Source: Daphnia pulex
Lineage: Eukaryota > Arthropoda > Branchiopoda > Diplostraca > Daphniidae
Direction of reading: 5' to 3'
DNA length: 64,000 nt
NCBI RefSeq assembly: GCF_021134715.1
Contig: NC_060018.1
Span: 11,425,501 to 11,489,500, forward strand
Shown here: piece after piece, positions 24,501-36,500 of the stretch
Numbering within the stretch: the stretch's first letter is position 1
How the letters are laid out: every line of letters starts with the position of its first letter
Translations under genes and position numbers: made by a program
The notes under the pieces: generated by a model
Told to the model about the DNA's origin: nothing
The model's database searches: none
The model's input: only the letters and a program-made list of their open reading frames with translations

Positions 24501-27500
24501 AACCGGACACTGGCTGATCCATCGCTGAACAAAAATCGGATGTATGCGACAGCGCCGAAGCCCAGTTCTGAGGCGTCTCCAAAAACGTGTAGTTCGGTCG
24601 CTACGATGTCTTCTCGGCTGGGAGCGATGCACCGTTCTAAAACGAGTCCGGAGAGTGAGGGCAAAGTTTCTGCCCAGCGGATCCAGCGGTCAATAAGATC
24701 TTGGCTCAGCTCGTCGTCCCAATCGAATTTGTGGCGCCATATATCCTGCATGAGGACCTTCGCTTGGAAAACTATCGGCGCTAGGAAGCCGAGGGGGTCG
24801 AAGATGCTAAAAATTGACTTAAGAAGATCTCGTTTTGTTCTTCCACCAGGATCCGCCTTTGCACCTAGGACGAAGACGTCGCGACGGAAATCCCAGACTA
24901 AACCGAGAGTTCGTTCGATCGGATCGGCGTCCAAGTCCATATTGATGGATGCTCCTTCCTGCTGAATCCCTGGAAGTGACTTCCTTACGGCTTCGTTGGA
25001 AGTGGCCCACTGCGTCAATGGGAAACCTCCAACCTTCAGGGCTTCAGTCAAACGGTGGGCAGTCGAGATAGCTTCGGCGGCTGAAGGAAAGGACGCTAGC
25101 CAATTATCCACGTAGAAATGTCGAGTGATTTGGGGTAGCAGCGATTCCGCATCTTTGCTGTCTTTGACGGCCTGTTGTAGTGCGTTGGCACAGACGGCCG
25201 GTGAAGAGACAGCACCGAAGAGATGTACGTCCATCTGGTAGATATCCGGAGGCTTAGTATCACCTGGGTCACGCCAGATGAAGCGGAAAGCCGGCCCGTC
25301 GGAAGGTCTCACTCGCACTTGATGGAACATCTTTTCCACGTCGGCGACGATCGGAACTGCATGCTGTCGGAATCGGAGAAGGATGCCGATGAGATTGGTT
25401 AGAAGATCAGGACCTTTCAAAAGAACGTCGTTGAGGCACACTCCTTTGTACTTGGCGGACAGGTCGAAAACGACTCTGCATTTTCCCGGCTTGTTCGGAT
25501 TGAAGACGGGATGATGCGAGCAATACCAGGTTCGCCCATCTGGACCAGAGTCAATTTCTTCCTTCGATAATTTTCGGGCGTGCTTCAGGTTGACGTAGGT
25601 GTTGATGACGGCCCGGTAAGTCTCGGCAAGTTCCTCGTTTTTGGCGAATTTACCTTCGAGGTTGGTAAATCGCCGTTGGGTGGAAAAGAAGTTGTTTGGG
25701 ACAACGGAATCATCCGCTTTCCAGAGCAGACCCACCTCGTACCTTTCACCGGTGTGTCTGGTAGTGCTGTTCAGGATCTCCCACGCTCGCTTCTCTTCCG
25801 CACCAATTGGTTTTGTGACGTTTGGCTTCGTCCCGAATGTATCGGCTTCGATGAATTGATGCAGCATGACGTCACAATCCCTTTCGGCCGTGCTGGAGTG
25901 ATAGCAGTTACTTGCTCCGTTATCGAGTCGACCGCTTGGACCGCCTATGCACCAACCGAAAGCTGTTAGATAAGCGCGAGGAGCTCGTTGGTCGAAGGGG
26001 TCCTTTCGGGTCTCGAAGATTTCGATGGCTGCTGGATGATCGTGGCCGATTAAGATGGCGACATCTTCTTGCGTGGTCGGATAAACTGGAACATGAACGA
26101 GATGAGGCCACTGTTTGCTCAGGCTAGCAAGGTTGATTGATCGCTTGTTCAGTTCGAAGGTTTCCATGACGTGAACATCTGAGATGTCGAAAGAAAAACG
26201 ACCGTCCGTCGAAGAAACACTGAAATTGACGATCTTTCGATCGACAGATTTCGTCTCGCCGTTGACCGTTCTCGTCGCTACCCTCTCCACTCTGCCATGT
26301 AGATTTAGGAGGTTCGCCGTCTCCCCCTTTATCACGGAAATTTCACTTCCGGAGTCAAGAAGAGCGTAGAGCGGGAACTCCTTCCCATCTGTCTTTAGGA
26401 TGATCGGGACGATCGGCAGTAAAATTCGGCTTCCGGACGATCTCGATGCAATTGAACCCGAGAATGTCGCTGGAGTTGGTGGCTTGGGATCCGTCCTTTT
26501 TGGAAAAAGTCGTGGAGCTCCATGCAGTAGCGAATGATGAGTCCCATCGCATTCCGGTTTGGTACAGCGCTCAGGCTTTGTACACTCTTTACCGATATGA
26601 CCACTGCCTAAACAGCGAAGACAAAGATTCGAATCTTTCACTATCTTGGCTCGTTTTTCGACTGGCAAATCCTTGAATTTTCTGCAGTCCTTTAGCCGAT
26701 GCTGGTGCGTGCTGTTGCACCCTAAGCATCTCGGGCGTTTATCCTCGGCGTCAGTTTTTGCGGGAGTCGTGGACGTAATGTTAAAAACATTCGGTTTGTG
26801 CGTACGTCGCTTCTCCTCAGTCGGTTTTACGGGCCGCTGATGAGACGATTCCACTGAACTGGCCCGGATGGATTTTTCGGCCATAGCAACTCCGTCGAGC
26901 CATTGGTCCAAGTCTTCGATAGACGCGAGCGCAGGTTGCATCGCCCAACTCTTCTCACCCCATCGGCTTTTCAGAGCCGGTGGGAGCTTGGCGACCAGCT
27001 GCGAGAGAGTAGCGTGACTGTAAAGCTCCATTCCATACCCTCCAAGCCGTAACGTCGCCACGACGGAGTGAAGATCCGCGGAGAAGGAGCGGAGGGCATT
27101 AAAATCGTTGTCTTTGAAGGGCCGGAGTTTCAGGATTGATTCGGTGCAAGCCTGAGAGACGATTTGCGGATTGCCATATCGTTTCTGGAGCTCGTTGAGA
27201 GCGTGTTGGTAGAGACCGGGGTTCAACAACGCTCCACCAATGTCCTTTCTAATCGATGGAGTAAGGGCGTCGTGAAGATGAGCGATTCGTTCCGCGTCGG
27301 AACTAACGGCATCGTGGACGAAGACCTTAAACATCTGAATAAACATTGGCCAATTTCGAGGGTCTCCATCAAAGCTCGGCGCCTTCATCCGCGGTGGTTT
27401 GATACTCGAACGGCCTGGCGGAGCGTGAACAGCACTGAGGCCATGGATCCAGGCGTCTGGCGTATAGACTCCGTGCGGGTTGTCGGTTATCGGTGGAGGA

Positions 27501-30500
27501 GCGGAAGGTCCAGGGAAACCGGACGCAAATGTCAGGCTGGTTGGCACGAATGGCGGTGCCGAGGCTCTTGGAAAGAACGTCGGGACGTGTCCAAGACTGG
27601 TTGATGGCGTATATGACGATGAGGTCGGGGGTGCAGCCTTGGTGGCCGGCCCGTAAATCGAACCCATTTCAAATGGAGCTGTAGACACAATCGGATTGTA
27701 GGCGGACAAACCCGGACCGTATGACGGACCTAAGCTGACCGGCACATGACTAGTGCTGTAAGGTGGTGCGGAGGTGACTTGCGTTGCACTTGTCGGAATC
27801 GAACTCGTGGGGACCGTGTCCATCTGAATTGAGGTGGTCGGCGGCGGATTCGGGGGCCAAGCGTGGCTGGCACTAGACGCTGGCGGGAAAGACGGTGGTT
27901 GAGTTGGCGGAGCAAACGGTGGCTGGACCGGCGGAGCAGACGGTGGCTGGGCCGGCGGAGCGGAAGGTGGCTGGGCCGGCGGAGCGGACGGTGGCTGGGC
28001 CGGCGGAGCAGACGGTGGCTGGGCCGGCGGAGCAGATGGTGGCTGGGCCGGCGGAGCAGAGGGTGGCTGGGCCGGCGGAGCAGACGGTGGCTGGGCCGAC
28101 GGAGCAGACGGTGGCTGGGCCGACGGAGCAGACGGTGGCTGGGCCGGTTGCCTTGGCCCGAATAAATTCGGTTGACCAACGTTCCTCCACGATGAAAACC
28201 ACGACGAAGCGCTTGCTGAAGACACGGGTGACAACGGGACCGACACTGGGACGTGCGTCGCATTACTGGTCGTCGGGACGTGCATGGTGGCTGTAGTCAC
28301 CGGCGTGAACGGATAAGCCGATGATGTAGAGACCGGAGCGGCAACTGATGTGGAAGTTGGTGGGGCGAACGATGGTACAGTCGATGTAGGCGCTTGAGGA
28401 ACTACCGACGTAGGAATCGGAGCGTTTGCCGATGTCGTAGTTGGCGGAACGGTCGGTATAGGAGCCTGGAAGAACGACGTTGGCGGAGTAACGACGTTTG
28501 AAGCCGTTGACATGGGCTGACTCGTCGTGACCGGCTGTGCTCTAGTAAACGACGGTGTGGAGAACATCGGATTCGTTATACTGGTTGTAACGATGACATT
28601 CGACGCGGTTGTATTCAAGGGAATATGCGGCACGGATGCGGAACGTGTAAGCGTGCCGGGCGTGATAGCTTGAAGTAATCTGCCGAAAAGGGTCGGTTTT
28701 GGTGTTGACGGCACCGTCGCTGCCGGTTGGCTGAAGAGTCTCGTTGGTGTTGGCATCCTAGCCACGGATCCGACTAAGGGTGTGGTCATCGCTTGAGTTT
28801 GAGCAGCCGTTGAAATCACGACGGTGCTTGGCTGCGTCCGCGGAGTGGCCATGGTTCTGGATATCGGAGCCGTGATTGTCATGGTCGACGCTTGTGTAGG
28901 CGCGGCTGGAGTTTGAGCGAAGATGGTCGAATTATTCGGGATGGAAGGATGTGATGAAACTCCCGATAAACCGCTCACGATAGATGAAGCGCGTGTTGTT
29001 GCTGCTTGCTCGTCGACGGTAATATCGTTCAGTTGTTGCCGCATGATTGCGCCGCTCAAACGCTGTAGATCTATCTCGTCGCGTATCTCTCGTTGTCTTC
29101 TTTCACTCTCCACCTTGCGTTTGTAATCTTCCGCTTCCCTGATTTTCGCATCTTCTTCTTCTCTGCGTCTGGTCTCGTCTTCCTCTTGTTGGAGCTTCAA
29201 CTGGGCTTCCCTCTCCTTTCGTTCAGCTTCGTGAATTCTAGCTTGACGTGAGGAGACGCTGGAATGCCGTGATGAGGCTCTTGAAACCGTGGAGGGTGGT
29301 TTGGGATTAGTTTGAGCCAAATAGTTGTCACAAACAGCCAGACTTGCCTGGTGGTCGAAGATGACGGCTTGGATCCAATCTCTTTCTCCATCGAGATCAT
29401 CCTGCGAGCAGTTTTGAGCGTTACACCGAACGTAGCGATCGTGATGCTGCTCCAGGCTGTCAAAATCACGGACGTAGATGACACGATAAGCTCGGACGGT
29501 GTCCCGATCTTCGCCGACTCTAACTGATTTCAAGAGATTCTTTCCCGAATTCGTATGGACCATCTTGGAGGTGGTCCTGAATCTTTTGAGACGAGCGGGA
29601 TCGGTGATCGCATCATGATCAGACACTGCTTCCTCCTCTTCGGCGATTGAAGTGAGAGCCGGAACTAAAGATTCAGCCATGATGATATTTATTTGATGCG
29701 GGACGAGTGAAGAAATACAAACGATGAGTCAAATCACAATGAGGTTACAATTAAATGAAGCGGCGGATTATTTGCGACGGACGATCTTGTCTTGTGATTC
29801 CGGGCGGAAAAGTTGATCCAGGCCGACGCAACGCGTCTTATTAGTCTTGGTGTTCCTAATTTGCACCACTCTACGAGGGGGCGACGGTGGTGTCGGCGGT
29901 GGCGGCGATGTCGGCTCAGGTGCTTCGTCGTCGGAAGAAGGGCCCACCTCACTTCGTACCTCGCAGTCGGAAAGATTGGGGATGAAATCCTCTTCCTCTG
30001 ATTCCGGCTCGCCTGGTGGTGTAGGTGGCTCCTCTGGTGATGGCCACCGGTCGTAAGGACGGTAAACGACGCGGCGTGAAGTTGGCGGAGGTACAAAATC
30101 TGGTAGACGCGGCCTCGAATGTTGATCGGCAATGCCTATTACCAAAGCAGCGGCAGCGTCGTCAGCGGGTTCTTCAACGTCGACGTCGACGACTTCAATG
30201 GCGGCGGCTTCGGCGGCAGCCGCTTCGATGGCGGCGGCTTCGTCGGCAGCGGCGGCGTCGACGCGCGCGAAATATGCAATAGCCGCTTCTCTGGCCGCCA
30301 GAAGTGTTTTGGTATTCTTCTTTTTGCCTTTGGTAAGATTGTCCTTCTTCTTCTTCTCGTCGCTGTTGAATTTACGCGGAATGGTGGAGCTGAAGAGCTG
30401 GGCACGTGAGATAAACGAGACGTCTATACAGCTGGACGATGCCGACCAAGGCGGATGATTAGCCTGGCTGACAGTAAAGGACGACTAACGAAAAGAAAGA

Positions 30501-33500
30501 AATCCAGTTGACCAGCGGAAAGCCGGACAGGCTGGGCGGGAAAGGCAGCTGACGCGAGCCAACGGCCGGACAAACAAGCAAATGAAACGAGCTGGCACTG
30601 CCCGAAAGGCGGACAAGCTGGACGGAAAATTAATCAGTTGACGCGGGCCAACGAGCCGGACAAACTGAGCGGGGTAAAGGGTCAGCTGACGGGCAATGAA
30701 GCCGGACAAACTGTGATGCTGGAACAACTGGAGTGTAGAAACAGCAGACGGAAACGGATGACGGGCTGGATAGCCTGGACACTGACAGCTGACTGGAACG
30801 GCGTTGACGAAAGACGACGGAGTGAAACAGGATTTTGCGGACGGTTCGGCGGAACCGACCAACGCAATCGGGCGGGAGAGAAAAGGAGAAAACACGGACG
30901 ATCTGGCGAGATCGACCAATGAGTTCAAACAACGGGGGGAAGATCCACGGACGATCTGACGAGATCGACCAATGAACTCTCGTCACACGACACACAGCAA
31001 TTATTATATTGAACAGGACAAACGGACGAAAAAGAAATGAAATATAATAATTGTAAATGTTGCTTTCTTCGGGTTGAAGATCTGGACGACTGCGACGTAA
31101 ACTGCCAGCTGGCCAGTTTCTTCCAGGGCCGGAAGAATCAGCAACTGCAACGGAATTTTCTGCCACGCGGGACTTTCGATGTCGGCGACGGCTGGGCAGC
31201 GGGATGAGATGGCTGTTGATATCGGCAGCTCTCCTTCGATGGCCAGATGAAACGCCGACCGCGTGGTAATGGCCGCCGTGCCGGGATTCGGTTTCCCGGT
31301 CGATGCACCAAATGTTGCCACACCACGCCGGTTACGGGACGGAAAAGGACACGAACAAACGTCAGAAGATTAAACCGATGTATATTTCAACGTGTCCACT
31401 GGTTGCCTTCCACTGGACATGAAACACACGGCACGAACAGGAAAAAACGAGACGAGACGAGACACAATGGCTGCCAGACCACGCGTCTCAACACACAAAA
31501 AGGTACAATCCAGAAAGGAGATGCCGTCGTGGGCTCACACAATTCGGGATACACAAACACACAATTTACACACACAATTTAGATTAGTTTAAGTACGCAC
31601 GAAAAACTGTAAGTGCTGGTGAAGCCAAGCAAAAAAGGAAAATTACGGAGCGGAGATGTGGGTCTCGCGACGAATGGATTCCAAGTGCTCGCGTGGTGGT
31701 AAGCTCCGCCCTTCGTCTCCGAGTCCCTTACCCCTCGCGCTGCGTTGCCAGGTCCAAATTAAAACGCACGCTCTTGGCGGGCTCAGGAACGCCAACATTT
31801 AGTTTAGTTTATATGCCCGAACGCATGTAACACCAGATTTACACACACACGAGAGTCAATCTCGCGGACATTCTATTGAAAAAATTGTATTTTGTCCCGA
31901 CCGACAAGTCTGTGTGCATCCCCGTGATACGATTTTTGAAAATAGAGTGAAATAAGAGATGAATCGAATACAATCCGCGAAATAAGCACAGCGTAAGAAG
32001 ATGAAAAATAAGGAAAAATCGATTCGACGTTACCGCGATGCTTCATTTCCATCCACGGATGACTGGATTGCTTTGCTGGATGGTCGAACCTCCGCATGAA
32101 TATCTCGACCTCAATCTTTCCTATCCTTTTTTTCGATTTTCTTTTTTCCCTGGCGCTGTATATGATATAGCTCATTCGGCATAGCGGATGGCGATTCGTG
32201 GAAAATGAACCTCCTTAACATTTATTGTAATGCGCTATGACGAATCTGTAATAATATCATCTTTTCTACAGCGCGAAAATGCATGAATCTGGATAATAAG
32301 AAAGGTCGTGTGTGGCCATTTACATCGTGTGGTATCGCTATCGTGGTATATCTTTGAAGGTGAGAGAAGACCACGCCAGCCCAGGTGTTATCGCGATTAC
32401 ACAATGACGATAGTCGGAGCCCTTCGTGGAGATTATATTTTCATGAAGAAAGAATTGCAGCATCAATAGTATATAGTGCTTATCGTGAAAGCTAATGTAC
32501 TAGACTCCAACCTATTCTATTATTATACACTTGCGACCTGGCTTATCATTTTGAGATGGAAACAAAATGAAAAGACGCGAAATGTATATGGATCTAAACA
32601 TATTATATACCAGGGTCAAAACGATGAGTCTAGATAGCCCTGGAAACAAGGAAAAGGGATCATCACTATGCCTCTCATCATGCGCAAGAAAATACGAAAA
32701 GAAATGAAAAGACGACAGCAACTTATTCTTTTGGTTTTTCTAGGAAATCTCGCGGTTTCTTTCAGCATCTTTTATCTTCTGTCAGCCATATTGATGGATC
32801 GTTCCACGTGCGATTCCAGATGTATTTGTTTTTTTATTATTTGAAGATGATATTACGAGAATGCAACTCAAGGCGACTAAGGCCAGTTGCAATCATTGAA
32901 TGTAATCCCAATCCATTGCTATTCGTAATAAAATCTAATGATTCGCAGATTGTTTTTCAAATTCTAACCTTACTATGGGGATATAATAGGCTGATGGTGG
33001 CATAACAAGATTTATAGTCGTAATAAGTCGTACTTATTACTTAGTGACGACACGTCTGTTTTGTTGGTTATTTCACTTGCTTGTACTTTGTAAGCCAAAC
33101 TTGTTTAGCTATAATTATTAATTAAGCATACAGTATACGCATTTACTTTCAGTATACCGCATACAGTCTTAGCATACTCTCAGAGAGTAAAGTCAATTCA
33201 GTCGAGGAGAACAAATGGGTAACCTATATCCAACACGTAGCACGATTTCGGTCTCAAAATAGTCAACGTAGAGTATACCTTAAGCCAAGAGCAGCTGAGT
33301 GAAACTGCTCATTAGATTACAATAGATTCTGAAACGCATTGTTACAACTAGCTTATTCGCAATTTCGCATGATGGGGATATGTCAGAGAACGCGAGCTGC
33401 AGCCGCATTCAAAGGCCTTCTGTTTTGCGAGCCGGGATCGATCCGTTCTCCCTCCATCAGGACCAAGGGTCGTCATCGGAGCAGCAGCTAACAAACAAGC

Positions 33501-36500
33501 GACGATGATGAATAAAAGGACCAGCAGCAGCAGCAGGCAAAAGAAGACGCCTGACTTGATGGGATCGTCGTGCCGAATCAGTCCGCAAGCCAAAAGATGT
33601 TGACGACGTCGACGACGACTCTGCTCAATATTCGTCTTCCTCCGCAACCAGCACGTACGCTCCGGTTTTATTTAGGCTATCGCAGGCACGAGCCCTTTTC
33701 TTTCTTCTAGAGACCCGATCCTCTGATAATTATTTCTCTCTGCGCGTATGTCGCATTAAAGAAACCTTACCTTGATATTCTTTGACGGTCATATAAATAC
33801 CATACGTCATCATGACCCATCAGGCATCAACGCTTGGTTCCCAGATTCATAGAAATGTTGTCCATTGATACATCGAGGCCAATTGAGAACATTCTTCCAA
33901 CTGACCCGTTATTCTTGCTGCGCACAACTCGTTAAATAGGAACGACAAAGGTAGACAGAGGCGAAGGAAAAAAAAGGAGAAATAAAATAAACTAGTATAG
34001 TTAGTAAACCTAGTATATCGACAAAGTGCGTTACAGACGTAACTTGATTCAATTATAAATCTCTATGCGCAGACTTGCAGCTAAATATAGAGCGAAATTG
34101 TACAAAGAGGACCAACGAATGAAATAATCGATTGATGTCATGATTTATGTTTGGTGGTTGGACGGGGAAAAAATAACGCGCACGGTCATCATTTCTCAGG
34201 CGGGCGTCTATACCCCCGTCGGTTGCCTCATTCCCCTCCGACGGATCGGGATGGATGAGCTTCGTATATACCGCGCCGTACGTGCCATTTTTTTTTTAGT
34301 TGGGTCTCACCTCCATCACATCTTCTTCCATTTTTCCTGTTTTTTTTTTTCTTTTCTCTCTTTCGCTCGATCTCATTCCATTAGCCATTTCGACAGCTCC
34401 GCATTCCACCCCGCCCAATCGTCCGCTACAACAGCCGCCATCCTCGTCATCTCACACTTCCCAAAATCCAATTTTTTTTTTATTTTTTTTGTTCCTTTTT
34501 TTTTTATTGGGCGATCGATATCAATCGGCCGGAAAATAGTTAAGGGACTGCTGATGACGGTAGAGAAGAGCACATCATGCAGCATCTTTGATGAACGTCT
34601 CCTCCACCATCAACTCGACACTCTGACAGCCTAGTCATCGGCACGGAAATGGTATCGATCTGCTCGTTTGCGATATCTCGACGATGAATAATACAAGACA
34701 AATGGCCAAACAGAAGAGGAACAGCCCTGCTGCACGTCCTTACGATATAGACAGTATTCCATCAGTAGCGAGAAAGTCTCTATCAAACGTCAAAATATGT
34801 GAGGCCTGCGGACATGTGGAGAGATGATGGGGGGCAAACGATGTCGGAGTAAGACGGCGCGCCTTTTGAACGGCTTCCCCCTCACTTTTTGGTCGTTTCC
34901 CGTTTTCAATCAACGGCTACGTTAGAAAGCAGCCATTGAGGTTGACAACCGGCGATCCCGTTGGTTCGCTTTATTCGGAGAAATCTGAGATGGACGTCTC
35001 GACACAATAACAAACAGATGAACTACAAAAAACTAGAACTACGGCACCACCAGAATCGTTAACTAGGATAATACATTATAAATCCCTGAAACTCTCCCAC
35101 CCTCCAATATCTTGGCCAGAAGAAGAAGAATAAAAAAAAAGGAAAAGAATTGATTACGAAGCGGCCAACATATCGGATCCGACAGAGCCTCCCATCCAGA
35201 CTGCTAAAAGCCGAATAGGATCCAGAATATAAAGGGAAGCCGGTCCGCCCCGTCCGACGTTTTTTCTGTCTTTTTTGTGTATACTATTTCGCGTTAATGA
35301 GATTTATTGTCGGTTAACCGCGGTATATTGGCCTCTCTTTCAATTAATTTTGGCGGTCGTCTTCTCCAGTTCCACGAACGGGACCAGATAAGTCCTATAA
35401 GCAACAGGACAAGATCCACTGGATCCACACCAGCTGATCCACAGGATGGAACTTGGTGAACCTTTCCATCAGGTTCATTTCCCGTTTAAATTTTTTTTTA
35501 ATTAAGAAAAAACAAATGACTAACTTGAAGTGAATAAAAATCCAGATGGCGAGTGTCAACGCCACGATGGAGACGGTGTAACCGGTGAAGTAGATGGTGG
35601 TCGTGTCCTCGCTGATGCCGACGCCATATTCGGGCGTTGCGCCGCCAAAGTCCGACGACAACGGGACGCACGACCGGTAATTGCTGTAGTTGGCCCAGGT
35701 GCCGTTCGGCTGGCAGACCCTCGTCGCGTTATCTGACGAGTCCAATCGGCGGCAGCAACAAATACATTTGTGAATAAAGAAATAAAAAATGTTAGAATTT
35801 AAATGAACAGATAAAATCCCCAACCAGATGAATTTACAAAATACAACAAGACATTTTTTAAGAAAATTCATATAACATCCTCTCTGATATATCTTCAAAT
35901 GATTATAAACCGTATGCGCGCATCATTATACAAAATGTTATTGTGGATTCAACGTTCATATAAACCAACTACAATCTGCTGCGCTGTCTGATATATATAT
36001 CACCGTGGCATTTAGTTTGCCGTCTCAAATGAACTTGGAACAAAAGTTATATTTTCGTGTACGTCAATCTGACTAACTGACAGCTCCTATAGCTGCTGTA
36101 GCGCTCCCGGCCGCCCAGCCGCCCATGGAGAGTCAATATAATCCTCTTTATCAAAGTCACATTTCTCATAGGGCGACATGTTCCTAGAACTCTGCCGGCG
36201 CGACCCACAATGTCGGCTATTTGCGTTGTTCGTCTTCTTGTTCGGCAGCAGTCCGTCGTCTTCTCGTCCCCGCCCGTAATTGAAAACGTAGACGGCCCAG
36301 ATTGCTTTTTATTAGTACTACACTCCCCGTGACTCTCTCCGGCCAGTTCAATTGATTCGAAATAATCACAAAGTTATTCAGTGAATGATGCCATTCAAAA
36401 ATAGCCGAGATGAATGAATAGGTATTACGCCGACCTGTATATATTCGACATAGAATCTGATTCATTTCCGGTGCCATTTTTTATTACAAGATATAATTTT

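Larger units (their letters stand above)
22030..31797 (-). mobile_element. Apparently intact BEL/Pao retrotransposon (element 1)
   Basis: A 9768-bp element on the minus strand with 485-bp LTRs at 22030-22514 and 31313-31797 that look identical, each TGTTG...CAACA. The flanking 5-bp duplication is TTTAG (22025-22029 and 31798-31802). In element order: 5' LTR, tRNA-Gly-type primer site, about 600-bp leader, hairpin array, ORFx, and one uninterrupted 2411-codon gag-pol frame ending inside the 3' LTR. Identical LTRs and an open frame indicate a very recent insertion. It lies in the TM1-TM2 intron of the DH44R-like gene, in the same orientation. Confidence 0.95.

Noticed and set aside
30630..31321. 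Minus-strand frames of 105 and 178 codons in the element 1 leader
   Set aside because: Composition is Ser/Arg/Pro-rich without shared motifs in element 2; non-ATG starts in part; they overlap the hairpin array and primer site.
33348..33647. Minus-strand frame with a Leu/Val-rich hydrophobic stretch
   Set aside because: The hydrophobic run comes from CAG-type repeat DNA read in reverse; TTG start, wrong place for a receptor exon.
34140..34634. 164-codon open frame on + strand
   Set aside because: Driven by poly-T runs that read as Phe; no domain, and inside the large receptor intron.
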